Shown here: positions 15,008 to 24,940 of the stretch, piece by piece
How positions within the stretch are numbered: the first letter of the stretch is position 1
Layout of the letters: each line of letters opens with the position of its first letter
DNA from: Candidatus Aphodovivens excrementavium
GTDB taxonomy: Bacteria > Actinomycetota > Coriobacteriia > Coriobacteriales > Eggerthellaceae
Direction: 5' to 3'
Assembly: GCA_018715935.1 (NCBI GenBank)
Contig: DVKR01000034.1
Location: 1-64,000, forward strand
DNA: 64,000 nt
Made by a program: the position numbers and the translations under genes
The notes under the pieces: generated by a model
What the model was told of the DNA's origin: nothing
Seen by the model: only the letters and a program-made list of their open reading frames with translations
The model's database searches: none

Positions 15008-16951
15008 TTATCCCAGTTTTCGCACGTCCCCGTCTCTTACGGTTATGCCCTTTGAGTCAAGATACTCCAGCAGCGGAATTGCGTATTTTCGCGACACTCC
15101 GAGCGCGTCTTTGAGCGCCGCGGCAGTTGAAGGACCGTTTTCGCTAAGGTAGTGAACGACTATTGTCTCTGCGTCGGTTAGTGCTTTCTGGGAGTAATAC
15201 CTCTCGTTTACGCGACGCGCTTCGCCGCTATCGCTCAGGGTCGCCAGAACCTTATGGGCTTGCTGCTCGGCTAGATTAAATTGTTCCGCAAGATCCGAAA
15301 TTGCAGGGGGAGTGAGACCGGCTTCGTCGAGCACACCGCGCATGCCTTTCGCGAGCGCGAGGCCCTTTTCCTTTGCCTGAGCGCCCGCCTCGGGAAGGCA
15401 GACGACATTCCCCTCTACGGCAATGTGTCCTTCGTTTTTCAAAAGGGCAAGGACGGCTTCGAAAGAATCAGGGTCTAGTTTTGCTTTGATGCCGCGCAAC
15501 AGCTCGGCTTTCCCCATTCCCGTTGTCGCAGAGTTAAGCGTATGGAACTTCTGCAGGGCTGAGAGAAGGGAGTTTTGTAGCGAGACAAGCTTTTGCGGCC
15601 GCGCGAAATAGCGAGTCGTCCCTTTTGACGAGGGAAGCCCTTTCAGAAGCCCCCGTTCGCAGAGGTCATCTAAATACTGAAGGCACGTTGATAATCCGAT
15701 ATCGCAGCGGGAAGACAGATCGGACGCGTCAATGACATACTCGTAGGCGGTGAGCGCCTCTGAGAGCGCTTTTTGAACGTCTTGACCTTTCAACGCGGTA
15801 AGGAGGGCGGTTTCATAGGGCTTGAGAGTGGTCCGACGACGCGGATGGGATAGGAGGACAACGCCGCCTCCTATTACCTCAACAGGCGATACAGACCTCA
15901 CGATAAAGCGGTCGGTGCGCATAACGGGAAGCGGACGCTCCAGCCTAATTTGGGCAAACCCCGACTCTCCCGCACGGATGTTTTCCTTGCCGTCCATTAG
16001 CAGCAGGCGCCCCGGCACTTCTTTGGTGCCATGGGAAACGCGAACGGTAACGCCCGACTTCAGTGGGACAGTGCGCGTCTGCGCACCCACGTAGGTGAAC
16101 CACGCATCGAAGCGGTCGCTCGGATTTAGGGTATCCGGAGTTGCGAGCATCATGCCGGGTTGAACGTCTGCGGCTGTTGTTGCCGCGAGGTTTAACGCGG
16201 TTCGCGAGCCGGGGTGCGCATCGTGGGCGTCTACGCCGTAGTGCTGGATGCCCCTCACGCGCACGCGCGTGCCGCTTGGAAGCACTTCAAGCTCATCATG
16301 TAGGTGCACCGTCCCGCTCCAAAGCGTTCCCGTTACTACCGTTCCCGAGCCTTTGACGGTGAACGAGCGGTCGATAGGAAGCCTCGCTATATCGGAAAAC
16401 TGTCTTTCAGAGAAGACGAGCGATTGCGCGGCGCGGTCGATTTCGCAGACCAAGGCGTCTAGCCCTTCGCCGGTTTTTGCGGAAACCGCCACGATGGGCG
16501 ATTCGGCATAGGGCGTTGACGAAAGGAGCTCCGCCACTTCGTTTTCGATGAAGTCCCGCCAATCGGCGTCTACCAAATCACATTTCGTAAGGGCAACGAC
16601 TGCTCTTTTGATTCCGAGAAGCTCCAGCACGTGAAGGTGTTCTCTCGTTTGAGGCATTACTCCGTCGTCTGCGGCGATGCAAAGCAAGGCCAGATCGATT
16701 CCGCTTGCGCCTGCAATCATCTGCCTGACGAATTTCTCATGGCCTGGGACATCTACGATGCCAAGCATCGTTCCGCTTGGGAGGGCAAGGTGCGAAAATC
16801 CAAGCTCTATCGTAATGCCGCGTCGTTTTTCCTCTTCCAGTCTATCGGGGTCTATTCCGGTGAGGGCCAAAACGAGCGTCGACTTACCGTGGTCTATGTG
16901 CCCTGCGGTTCCCATCACCAGGGTGGGGGCATGCGGCGTTTTTGGGGTCAT
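15008..16951 (-). CDS. selB: Selenocysteine-specific elongation factor SelB
   Basis: The protein has 647 residues. The N-terminal EF-Tu-like GTPase shows GHIDHGKST (G1), [10 protein letters not shown] (G2), DVPGHEKFV (G3) and TKCD (G4). Beta-barrel domains follow, and the C-terminal half has the winged-helix repeats that bind the SECIS hairpin in the mRNA (end: [21 protein letters not shown]). It brings Sec-tRNA to the ribosome at UGA codons. The ATG overlaps the selA stop codon (ATGA), so SelA and SelB are translationally coupled. Confidence 0.95.
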   Translation of the reverse strand: MTPKTPHAPTLVMGTAGHIDHGKSTLVLALTGIDPDRLEEEKRRGITIELGFSHLALPSGTMLGIVDVPGHEKFVRQMIAGASGIDLALLCIAADDGVMPQTREHLHVLELLGIKRAVVALTKCDLVDADWRDFIENEVAELLSSTPYAESPIVAVSAKTGEGLDALVCEIDRAAQSLVFSERQFSDIARLPIDRSFTVKGSGTVVTGTLWSGTVHLHDELEVLPSGTRVRVRGIQHYGVDAHDAHPGSRTALNLAATTAADVQPGMMLATPDTLNPSDRFDAWFTYVGAQTRTVPLKSGVTVRVSHGTKEVPGRLLLMDGKENIRAGESGFAQIRLERPLPVMRTDRFIVRSVSPVEVIGGGVVLLSHPRRRTTLKPYETALLTALKGQDVQKALSEALTAYEYVIDASDLSSRCDIGLSTCLQYLDDLCERGLLKGLPSSKGTTRYFARPQKLVSLQNSLLSALQKFHTLNSATTGMGKAELLRGIKAKLDPDSFEAVLALLKNEGHIAVEGNVVCLPEAGAQAKEKGLALAKGMRGVLDEAGLTPPAISDLAEQFNLAEQQAHKVLATLSDSGEARRVNERYYSQKALTDAETIVVHYLSENGPSTAAALKDALGVSRKYAIPLLEYLDSKGITVRDGDVRKLG

Positions 16952-18435
16952 TGCCTTACTCCGATCAAGTACTCGTTGACGGCAGATGCGATGGCGTCGA
17001 TTTCGGTGTCGTCAACAAGCGTTCTCACGTCAAACAGCAAGGCCTCTTTTTTGATTCTGCCGATAATGGGCGTCTTTCGATGCTGTATGAGAGAGCGTTC
17101 GCAATCAAGCGCGCTTCCCTTGGTAAAGCATACGCGCACCGCCCACGTTGGGATGTCATGCATTGGCAGTGCGCCTCCTCCTGCCCGAGAAACCTCTTCG
17201 ATTACTTCTACGGTGGCGTCTGTTTCGGACACCCTGCTTTTCAAGGCGAGCGCGAGCTTGTCCGCTTGCGGCCGAAGGTCTTCCTGCGCGGCGGTAAGCA
17301 TTGCGAGGGTGGGTATTTCTTTCAAGGCGCGCGCGGGGTCGAGGTAGATGCGCAGCGTTTCCTCCAATGCGGCAAGCGTCAGCTTGTCGAGGCGCAGTGC
17401 GCGTGCGAGCGGATTTGATTTCAGGCGGTCGATGAGGTCTTTTCTGCCAACGATGATGCCTGCCTGCGGTCCGCCTAGGAGTTTGTCTCCGGAAAACGAC
17501 ACCACACCGCACCCGGCTTGAAGAGCCTCGGCGACAGTCGGCTCTCCGTTCACACCAAAGCTCTTTAGAGAAACGAGCGCTCCCGAGCCAAGGTCTTCGT
17601 AGACAAGCACTTCATCGGTGCGGTTTTCGGTATGGGATGACGGCTCCTTGCCTGTCGTAACTCTTTTCTTCCTCTGTTCGTTTTCGGTGCGGGCGATAGC
17701 ACGAAGTTGCTTGACGGAAACGGATTCAGTAAAGCCCTCCATCCGATAGTTGGAGGGGTGTACTTTGAGAAGGAGCGCAGTGCTGTCTGTGATTGCGCGC
17801 TGGTAGTCGGAGGGGTGGGTTTTGTTGGTGGTGCCAACTTCCACCATAGTTGCCCCCGAAAGCTCCATTATGTCGGGAATTCGAAACGATCCGCCTATCT
17901 CCACGAGCTCCCCTCGCGAGACTACCGCTTCCTTTCCCCTCGCAAGCTCGTTGAGTACGAGCAGCACTGCTGCGGCGTTGTTGTTGACTGCCAGCGCCGC
18001 TTCGGCGCCCGTTAAAACGCACAGGAGGCGCTCGCAATGGTCGTGCCGGCTACCACGCGCCATTTCCGTAGTGTTGTACTCGAGGGTGGAGTAGCCTTTC
18101 GCCACGTCAAGTACTGCAGAAGCAGCGCGAGAGGAAAGTACGCTTCGGCCAAGATTGGTGTGGATTACCACGCCTGACGCGTTGACGACGCGCCTGAGCG
18201 ACGGGCGTGCCGTCTGCAGGGCGATACGCGTTGCGTGTACGGCTATCTCCTCTTTGCTTCTGGCGTCCTCACCCGCCAAGATAGCCTGACGCGCTTCGTC
18301 TACGGCAGTTCGCGCCGCATTAACGAGGAGAGCGCGGGGGAGAGCATCTGCGAGGTTTTGCAGATACGAAGTGCGAAGAAGCTCTTCGACCTGGGGAAGC
18401 GTCCGCAGCGCCTCTTGCAAGAAAGATGATGCCAT
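16948..18435 (-). CDS. selA: L-seryl-tRNA(Sec) selenium transferase SelA
   Basis: The protein has 495 residues. This PLP enzyme converts Ser-tRNA(Sec) to Sec-tRNA(Sec) with selenophosphate. Motifs seen are the N-terminal [16 protein letters not shown]-like [19 protein letters not shown], and the PLP-lysine region [20 protein letters not shown] 18435 is chosen because AGAAGGG lies about seven bases upstream. The longer open frame to 18639 would overlap the divergent gene's promoter region and adds an unconserved 68 residues. A roughly 35-residue insertion near residue 245 ([20 protein letters not shown]) is Lys/Glu-rich and looks like a loop. Confidence 0.94.
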   Translation of the reverse strand: MASSFLQEALRTLPQVEELLRTSYLQNLADALPRALLVNAARTAVDEARQAILAGEDARSKEEIAVHATRIALQTARPSLRRVVNASGVVIHTNLGRSVLSSRAASAVLDVAKGYSTLEYNTTEMARGSRHDHCERLLCVLTGAEAALAVNNNAAAVLLVLNELARGKEAVVSRGELVEIGGSFRIPDIMELSGATMVEVGTTNKTHPSDYQRAITDSTALLLKVHPSNYRMEGFTESVSVKQLRAIARTENEQRKKRVTTGKEPSSHTENRTDEVLVYEDLGSGALVSLKSFGVNGEPTVAEALQAGCGVVSFSGDKLLGGPQAGIIVGRKDLIDRLKSNPLARALRLDKLTLAALEETLRIYLDPARALKEIPTLAMLTAAQEDLRPQADKLALALKSRVSETDATVEVIEEVSRAGGGALPMHDIPTWAVRVCFTKGSALDCERSLIQHRKTPIIGRIKKEALLFDVRTLVDDTEIDAIASAVNEYLIGVRQ

Positions 18436-18584
18436 AACAAAAACCCTTCTGTGGTCGCAGTGGTTACGTGCTAGTATAAGCGTTGTGCATCCATTCGGCT
18501 TGCCAAGCTCGTTTTCTGCCTTGCTTGGTATTCTGCGAACGGCCTTTTCGTGATGCTTCTGCACTTCTTCTTGAAAGGGCTGTG

Positions 18585-19724
18585 ATGATTTATTTAGACA
18601 ATGCTGCCACGACACTGAAAAAGCCCCCGGAGGTGGCACAGGCTATCGTGCGTGCGCTCGATAGCTTCGGCGGAGTTGGACGCGGCGTGCATGCTGCAGC
18701 GCTTGCCGCCGATGCTTCGGTCTTCGAAGCAAGGGAGGCGGTTGCCGTCTTGCTGGGCGTTCCTTCGTCTTCGCAGGTGGCCTTTACGTCGAACGCCACC
18801 GAAGCGCTGAACACTGCGCTTGCGGGTCTAACCACCCCGGGAGACCACGTGGTCACTACTGCGGCTTCCCACAATTCAATCCTCAGGCCTTTGTATCGCC
18901 TTCGCGATGAGGGTAGGATTTCTCTGTCGATAGCGCCCATTGCGCAAGACGGCTCGCTCGATTACGAGGCTTTCGAGGCGCTTTTGGAGCCTCGTGCCTC
19001 GTTGGTCGCGGTTACCCACGCGTCGAATCTTACCGGCGATGTCTATGATGTCGGAAGAATAGCTCGAATCGCTCACCGGCATCAGGCGCTTTGCGTCGTC
19101 GATGCCGCCCAGACCGCGGGAGCGTGGCCGTTGAGCATGCAGGAGCTTGGCGCAGACGTGGTCTGCTTTACCGGGCATAAGGGGATGTTTGGTCCACAGG
19201 GCACCGGTGGTCTCTGCGTGGCGAAAGGCGTTGACGTTCGCCCCCTCAAGGTGGGTGGCTCTGGAACCCATAGCTTTGATGCACGGCATCCAGAACATAT
19301 GCCCGAACGGCTGGAGGCGGGCACCTTGAACGCTCACGGCATTGCCGGATTGCATGCGGGCGTGTCCTTCGTTTTGAAAACGGGCGTTGACGCGATTTGC
19401 AGACACGACGTTTCCTTGGCGGAAGCGTTTCGTGCGGGCGTTCAATCAATCGACGGCGTAAGCGTTTTGGGAGGCGGAGCGGATGCGCACATGGGGATTG
19501 TCGCCCTCAACGTCGCGGGGATAGATTCAGGAGAACTCGCATATCGCCTGGATTCCCAGTTCGGGATCTGCACCCGTGCCGGAGCGCACTGCGCCCCGCT
19601 TATGCACAAGGCGCTGGGAACCGAGCTGCGAGGCGCGGTGCGCTTTAGCTTCTCGTACTTCAACACAAAAGAGGAAGTCGATCGGGTGATTGACGCCGTT
19701 GCGGCTGTCGCCGGCGCTCTGTAG
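18585..19724 (+). CDS. Cysteine desulfurase-like PLP enzyme (possible selenocysteine lyase)
   Basis: The protein has 379 residues and belongs to class V aminotransferase/NifS-like enzymes. The N-terminus YLDNAATTLKKPPEV, the PLP lysine in FTGHKGMFGPQG near residue 198, and the loop cysteine in CTRAGAHCAPLMHKALG near residue 335 are present. Genes of this subgroup next to selD/selA/yedF are thought to supply reduced sulfur or selenium for selenophosphate synthesis; this is inference. GAAAGGG precedes ATG 18585; GTG 18582 is an alternative start. It is divergent from selA, with 149 bases between. Confidence 0.85.
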   Translation: MIYLDNAATTLKKPPEVAQAIVRALDSFGGVGRGVHAAALAADASVFEAREAVAVLLGVPSSSQVAFTSNATEALNTALAGLTTPGDHVVTTAASHNSILRPLYRLRDEGRISLSIAPIAQDGSLDYEAFEALLEPRASLVAVTHASNLTGDVYDVGRIARIAHRHQALCVVDAAQTAGAWPLSMQELGADVVCFTGHKGMFGPQGTGGLCVAKGVDVRPLKVGGSGTHSFDARHPEHMPERLEAGTLNAHGIAGLHAGVSFVLKTGVDAICRHDVSLAEAFRAGVQSIDGVSVLGGGADAHMGIVALNVAGIDSGELAYRLDSQFGICTRAGAHCAPLMHKALGTELRGAVRFSFSYFNTKEEVDRVIDAVAAVAGAL

Positions 19725-19759
19725 CGGTCGTCGCGGTGCGCTTTAGAAGCGTCGTCGCT

Positions 19760-19795
19760 ACATGAAACATTACATGAAACGTTGCATGAAAGGAT
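19760..19795 (+). repeat. Three tandem 12-base repeats overlapping the yedF ribosome binding site
   Basis: Units are ACATGAAACATT (19760-19771), ACATGAAACGTT (19772-19783) and GCATGAAAGGAT (19784-19795). The third contains the GAAAGGA ribosome binding site of yedF. Each unit contains an out-of-frame or in-frame ATG. It may affect translation of yedF or be a protein binding site. Confidence 0.6.
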
Positions 19796-19801
19796 CGATA
19801 T

Positions 19802-20431
19802 ATGGATACGAAAATAATTGACGCATTCGGTATGCAGTGCCCTAAGCCGTTGGTCCTTGCGAAAAAGGAACTCGACGCCGGGTGCAATGACCTTGCGGTT
19901 CAAGTTGACAACGAAACGGCGGTTAAAAACCTCACGCGACTTGGCACACGCAAAGGAATGACGGTTGCCGTTGACGTCATCGAGGGAGGGTGGCTTGTGT
20001 CTTTCGGCGAGGGTGCAGCAGGCCAGTCGCAAGAGCCGTTGAGCGTGCCCTCTTCGACGGCAGGGCAGGTGTGCGGGTCTTACGGGTGCGGATACGCGGT
20101 GTTTGTGAATCACGACTGCGTTGGAGACGGCGACCGCCAACTGGGACGCAACCTCATGAAGATGGCGCTTTACACCCTATCTGAAGCCGACGACGTTCCC
20201 GCTTCGCTTCTGTTTATGAACTCAGGCGTGACGCTCATTGCCGGCCCTGGACTCGAGCAGCAGTGCGTGGACAACGTGAAGGCGCTTGAGCGGAAAGGCA
20301 CCGAGGTTCTTGTTTGCGGCACCTGCCTGAATTTCTACGGAATAGAAGAAGGCCTGCAAGTGGGCGAGGTGTCTAATATGTATGACATCCTTTCCCGCAT
20401 GCAAGAAGCGTCTAAGGTAATCACGCTGTAG
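19802..20431 (+). CDS. yedF: Selenium metabolism protein YedF (sulfurtransferase-like)
   Basis: The protein has 209 residues. The N-terminal TusA/SirA-like domain carries the Cys-Pro motif GMQCPKPL. The C-terminal DsrE-like domain has NSGVTLIAGP and VCGTCLNFYG with two further cysteines. This two-domain type is repeatedly encoded beside selD and selenium genes and is presumed to handle sulfur or selenium. The gene is followed 12 bases later by a DUF3343 gene. Confidence 0.88.
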   Translation: MDTKIIDAFGMQCPKPLVLAKKELDAGCNDLAVQVDNETAVKNLTRLGTRKGMTVAVDVIEGGWLVSFGEGAAGQSQEPLSVPSSTAGQVCGSYGCGYAVFVNHDCVGDGDRQLGRNLMKMALYTLSEADDVPASLLFMNSGVTLIAGPGLEQQCVDNVKALERKGTEVLVCGTCLNFYGIEEGLQVGEVSNMYDILSRMQEASKVITL

Positions 20432-20443
20432 CGGGCGATCGGT

Positions 20444-20728
20444 ATGCCGAACTACGTTGCCGCATTCGACTCCACGCACGTTGCCATGCAGGCAGACGCT
20501 GCCTTTCGCGGCCTCGAGCGGCAGCATTCGATTATTCCTACGCCCCGTCGGATCTCCGCCAGCTGCGGCATGGCGTTGCGGTTTGAGGCGAAGTGCAACG
20601 ACGAGGCTTACCGGCTTTTTTACGAGGCAGGCATAGACCCGACGGATTCGCATCTGTATTGCGAAGTGGCAAGCGATCAGGCTGGCGAAGGGATGCGATA
20701 CATTTTGATTCGGGGCAAGAGTTCTTAG
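20444..20728 (+). CDS. DUF3343 protein, putative sulfur/selenium carrier-like
   Basis: The protein has 94 residues. The pattern of a short chain with YVAAFDSTHVAMQADA, TPRRISASCGMALRF and a final two-thirds without known motif matches the DUF3343 family, which commonly accompanies yedF and selD. The single cysteine in SASCGMALR is conserved-looking and could carry the chalcogen. Its stop codon overlaps the stop of the convergent selD gene. Confidence 0.8.
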   Translation: MPNYVAAFDSTHVAMQADAAFRGLERQHSIIPTPRRISASCGMALRFEAKCNDEAYRLFYEAGIDPTDSHLYCEVASDQAGEGMRYILIRGKSS

Positions 20729-21810
20729 CGGTCGCTGAAATTGATGGTGCCCGGGTCTCCCTCGGAAACCTTGCCGATGTAAGCCGGCTTTCGTTGCGTA
20801 CGCCTTTCGAATTCGTCAATAAATGTGGGCGCATCGGCTTCCGAGAGGGCAACCAACAGTCCGCCTGATGTTTGCGGGTCGCACATAATTCCCATGCGGT
20901 TGTCGTATTCGGCGTCGTCAAGCCGTCCCTTTGCCACGTAGCTTTCCGCTTCGTCCATGATCGAAAAACTCCGGTTAGGGCGGCAATACGCACAGGAAAG
21001 CTCCCACACTTCATCGAAAAGGGGCAGCGCCGAGAAATCTATGACGGCGCTTGTCTTGCTTGCAGCAAGCATCTCGTGCAGGTGCCCTGCAAAGCCAAAG
21101 CCGGTAACGTCGGTGCAGGCGTGTGCGTTGCTTGCCAGCATCGCCTCTGAGGCGGCTTTGTTGAGTTCCATCATGCTCTCTATTGCCGGGCGCGCCCCTT
21201 CGTTTGAAATCGCGTCGATTTTGAGGGCGGCGCTTATTATCCCAGTGCCAAGGGGCTTCGTAAGGTAGAGGCAGTCTCCAGGCTTGGCGCCAGCGTTTTT
21301 TACGATAAGCCTGGGGTCGATGGTGCCGAAAACCGACAATCCGTATTTCGGCTCGTCGTCGTCGATGGTGTGGCCTCCGGCAATTGTTGCCCCCGCTTCG
21401 CTCACGGCGTCTGCGCCGCCTTGCAGGATGCGCGCCGCCACAGAAGATCCTAGCGAGCTGTCGAGCGCAAGCAGGTTCAATGCCACTTGAGGGGTAGCGC
21501 CCATGGCGAAAATGTCGGACAAGGCGTTTGCCGCCGCAATGCGCCCGAATTCGTAGGGGTCGTCGACGACGGGAGTGAAAAAGTCAACGGTAAGCACAAC
21601 CGCAAGATCGTCGGTCAGTTGCCACACGGCCGCATCGTCGCTGGTTTCAAAGCCGAGAAGAAGCCTGCTTTCCTCGGACGTCGCGCGCATGCGTTCTTTG
21701 GTTATGGTGGAGAGCACCGCTTCGAGGTCGCCCGGACCCCATTTCGCCGCTCAACCGCCCTTGGCTGTGAGCGTGGTGAGCTTGACTTGCTCGATCTTTG
21801 CGTCCGTCAA
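20725..21810 (-). CDS. selD: Selenophosphate synthetase SelD, itself a selenoprotein (in-frame UGA)
   Basis: The protein has 361 residues if UGA at 21751-21753 is read as selenocysteine (residue 20). The N-terminus then reads KLTTLTAKGG-Sec-AAKWGPGDLEAVL, with Sec at the catalytic position that is Cys or Sec in the family, followed by Lys23. The start is TTG 21810, eight bases after a perfect AAGGAGGTG ribosome binding site. An ordinary open frame begins only at an internal codon (21717) and would lose the active site. Later motifs are DDAAVWQL, TVDFFTPVVDDPYEFG, AGGHTIDDDEPKYG and TDVTGFGFAGHL. It makes selenophosphate from selenide and ATP. Confidence 0.93.
21724..21740 (-). promoter_or_regulatory. 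Candidate bacterial SECIS hairpin of selD
   Basis: Ten bases after the UGA, the mRNA can form a 6-bp stem GGGGUC/GACCUC (one G-U pair) with the five-base loop CGGGC. Position and size fit bacterial SECIS elements, which lie just downstream of the UGA inside the coding region and bind SelB. Confidence 0.55.
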
Positions 21811-21886
21811 CGTTTTCACCTCCTTCGATCAAGTTGAGTATAAGCAACATCCTCCTTACGGTAAACACGGCGTGCTAAATAGGGGG

Positions 21887-21915
21887 TTATCAGGCGGTAT
21901 TAAAGCGCGTATACT
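21887..21915 (+). promoter_or_regulatory. Promoter of the pyr operon
   Basis: TTATCA (21887-21892) and TATACT (21910-21915) are 17 bases apart. Transcription would start near 21922, immediately before the PyrR-type leader. Confidence 0.6.
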
Positions 21916-21922
21916 GGAGCTA

Positions 21923-22716
<794 letters not shown>

Positions 22717-22719
22717 CTT

Positions 22720-23664
22720 ATGGAATTTAGGCACAAGCATCTTCTCGACATTTCCGAATACTCCGCTGATGAAATTACCCTCCTTCTCGACATCGCCGAG
22801 CGTTTTCGTGAGGTAAACGAACGCCGTATAAAAAAGGTTCCCACGCTTAAGGGATATACGGTCGTGAACATGTTCAACGAGCCCTCTACGCGCACGCGCA
22901 GCTCCTTTGAAATCGCAGAGAAGCGTCTGTCGTGCGACACGCTAAACTTTGGGGGCTCTTCTACCTCTACCGTCAAGGGAGAAAGCCTTCTCGACACGGT
23001 GAGGACCCTTTGCTCTTACAAGATCGATTTGATCGTAGTGCGCGACAAGCACGCCGGCGTTCCCTATCAGGTGGCCCAGGCGTCTGGCTTGCCTGTTATC
23101 GACGCGGGCGACGGAAAGCACCAGCATCCAACGCAGGCGCTGCTCGACTTGTACACCATTCGGAAGCATTTCGGCTCCATCGACGGGCTTTCTGTTGGCA
23201 TTGTGGGTGACATCGGTCATTCCCGCGTGTGCGGCTCTCTCATTCCGGCCCTCAAGATCATGGGGGCTGAGGTGACGGTTATCGGGCCTCCCACCCTTAT
23301 GCCTGCATGTCCGAAGCTTTTAGGCGCCGATCATGTTACCAGTAGCCTTGACGAAGCCCTTCCCTCGCTCGATGTCGTCTACATGCTGCGTATTCAGCGT
23401 GAGCGCCTGGAAGGCGCGCCGTTTCCCAGCTTGCGCGAGTACAACATGCTGTTTGGCTTGACGCGCGAGAGAGAAAAGCTCATGAAGCCGCACGCGATCG
23501 TGTGCCATCCCGGGCCATTGAACCGTGGGGTAGAGCTTGATGACTATATGGCCGACCATCTTGAGCGTTCCCGCGTGCTCGATCAGGTCTACGCGGGCGT
23601 GCTTGTTCGCATGGCGGCTCTGTACACGTTGTTAGGAGGCAGCGAACATGGCGTTGATGCTTAA
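22720..23664 (+). CDS. pyrB: Aspartate carbamoyltransferase catalytic subunit
   Basis: The protein has 314 residues. The carbamoyl-phosphate motif STRTRSSFE near residue 52 and HPTQALLDLYTI near residue 145 are diagnostic. It condenses carbamoyl phosphate and aspartate to carbamoylaspartate. No regulatory pyrI gene is present, as in other Gram-positive bacteria, so control is through PyrR. Its end overlaps the start of pyrC by 17 bases. Confidence 0.95.
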   Translation: MEFRHKHLLDISEYSADEITLLLDIAERFREVNERRIKKVPTLKGYTVVNMFNEPSTRTRSSFEIAEKRLSCDTLNFGGSSTSTVKGESLLDTVRTLCSYKIDLIVVRDKHAGVPYQVAQASGLPVIDAGDGKHQHPTQALLDLYTIRKHFGSIDGLSVGIVGDIGHSRVCGSLIPALKIMGAEVTVIGPPTLMPACPKLLGADHVTSSLDEALPSLDVVYMLRIQRERLEGAPFPSLREYNMLFGLTREREKLMKPHAIVCHPGPLNRGVELDDYMADHLERSRVLDQVYAGVLVRMAALYTLLGGSEHGVDA

Positions 23665-24940
23665 GAACGCACGAGTCGTCGATCCTCAGGTGGGAATCGA
23701 CGAGGTATGTGACGTGCTCATTCGCGACGGTCGCGTTGTGGAGGTTGGCCACAACTTAGAAATGCCCAAAGGGGTGGAGCGCGATCTGACGGGGAAGATT
23801 CTTGTTCCGGGACTGGTTGACATCCACGTCCATCTGCGCGATCCCGGGCAGGAGCAGAAAGAGGACATCGCGTCAGGCACGCGCGCTGCTGCCCACGGCG
23901 GCTTCACCACGGTTGCCTGCATGCCGAACACCTCTCCCACTATCGACAACGCTCAGGTGGTAGAGTACGTTAAATCCCGCGCCAGCGAGGTGGGAAAGTG
24001 CCGCGTGGAAGTAGTGGGAGCCTGCACCCAAGGCCTCAAGGGCGAGACGCTCTCTGAAATGGGGGATATGGTTTCCCATGGAGCATGCGCCTTTACTGAC
24101 GACGGCCGAGGCGTGCAGGACAGCGGAATGATGCGCCGCGTGATGGACTACGCGAAGCAGTTCGACCGCGTGGTCATGAGCCACTGCCAGGACGAAGGAC
24201 TGGTAGGGGCCGGGCAGGTCAACGAAGGCGCAGCCTCTACGCGCCTGGGTCTATTGGGGTGGCCGGCAGAAGGCGAGGAGATTCAAATAGCGCGCGATAT
24301 CGCGGTGTGCCGTCTAACCGGTTGTCCTCTCCATATCCAGCATTTGAGCACCGCGCGCGGCCTTGGCATGGTCCGCGAGGCGAAAGCGGAAGGCTTGCCG
24401 GTCACGTGCGAGGTTACCCCGCATCATCTCTTCCTTTCCGACGACGACATCACCGCCGAGTACAACACGAGCTTCAAGGTGAATCCTCCGTTGCGCACGC
24501 GCGACGACTGCTGTGCTCTTATCCAGGGCGTCGCCGACGGAACGGTCGATGCCATTGTTACCGACCATGCGCCGCACACCAAGTTTGAAAAGGATCGTGA
24601 ATTCGAACGTGCCCCGTTCGGCATGATCGGCCTTGAAACGTCGCTCGGTCTGATTGTCACCAATCTTGTTAAGACCGGCATTATCGATTGGAACCGTCTG
24701 GTGGACCTTATGGCGGTGAAGCCTCGCGAGATCATTCGGAGCGAGCGAGTCGCGTTCGAGCCGGGCAGCTTGGCCGATTTTACGGTCATCGACCCGTGCG
24801 TCGAGTGGACGGTGGACGAAAATGACTTCGAGTCGAAAGCGTCGAACTCGGCCTTTATTGGGAAAGCGTTGGTAGGACGTGCTTGCGATGTGTACGTAGG
24901 CGGTTACGCAACTATGGAGGATGGTGTTATCGTTGAGTGA
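23648..24940 (+). CDS. pyrC: Dihydroorotase
   Basis: The protein has 430 residues and is of the type I amidohydrolase kind. The metal motif DIHVHLRDPGQE near residue 60, TVACMPNTSPT, the metal histidines in PHHLFLSDDD, and TDHAPHTKFEKD are visible. It cyclises carbamoylaspartate to dihydroorotate. A ribosome binding site AGGAGG (23634-23639) lies inside the pyrB end. The carA reading frame begins inside its last codons. Confidence 0.95.
   Translation: MALMLKNARVVDPQVGIDEVCDVLIRDGRVVEVGHNLEMPKGVERDLTGKILVPGLVDIHVHLRDPGQEQKEDIASGTRAAAHGGFTTVACMPNTSPTIDNAQVVEYVKSRASEVGKCRVEVVGACTQGLKGETLSEMGDMVSHGACAFTDDGRGVQDSGMMRRVMDYAKQFDRVVMSHCQDEGLVGAGQVNEGAASTRLGLLGWPAEGEEIQIARDIAVCRLTGCPLHIQHLSTARGLGMVREAKAEGLPVTCEVTPHHLFLSDDDITAEYNTSFKVNPPLRTRDDCCALIQGVADGTVDAIVTDHAPHTKFEKDREFERAPFGMIGLETSLGLIVTNLVKTGIIDWNRLVDLMAVKPREIIRSERVAFEPGSLADFTVIDPCVEWTVDENDFESKASNSAFIGKALVGRACDVYVGGYATMEDGVIVE

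Noticed and set aside
18436-18639. Longer SelA starting at 18639
   Set aside because: The added 68 residues do not resemble SelA, and the region holds the divergent promoters of selA and the desulfurase gene.
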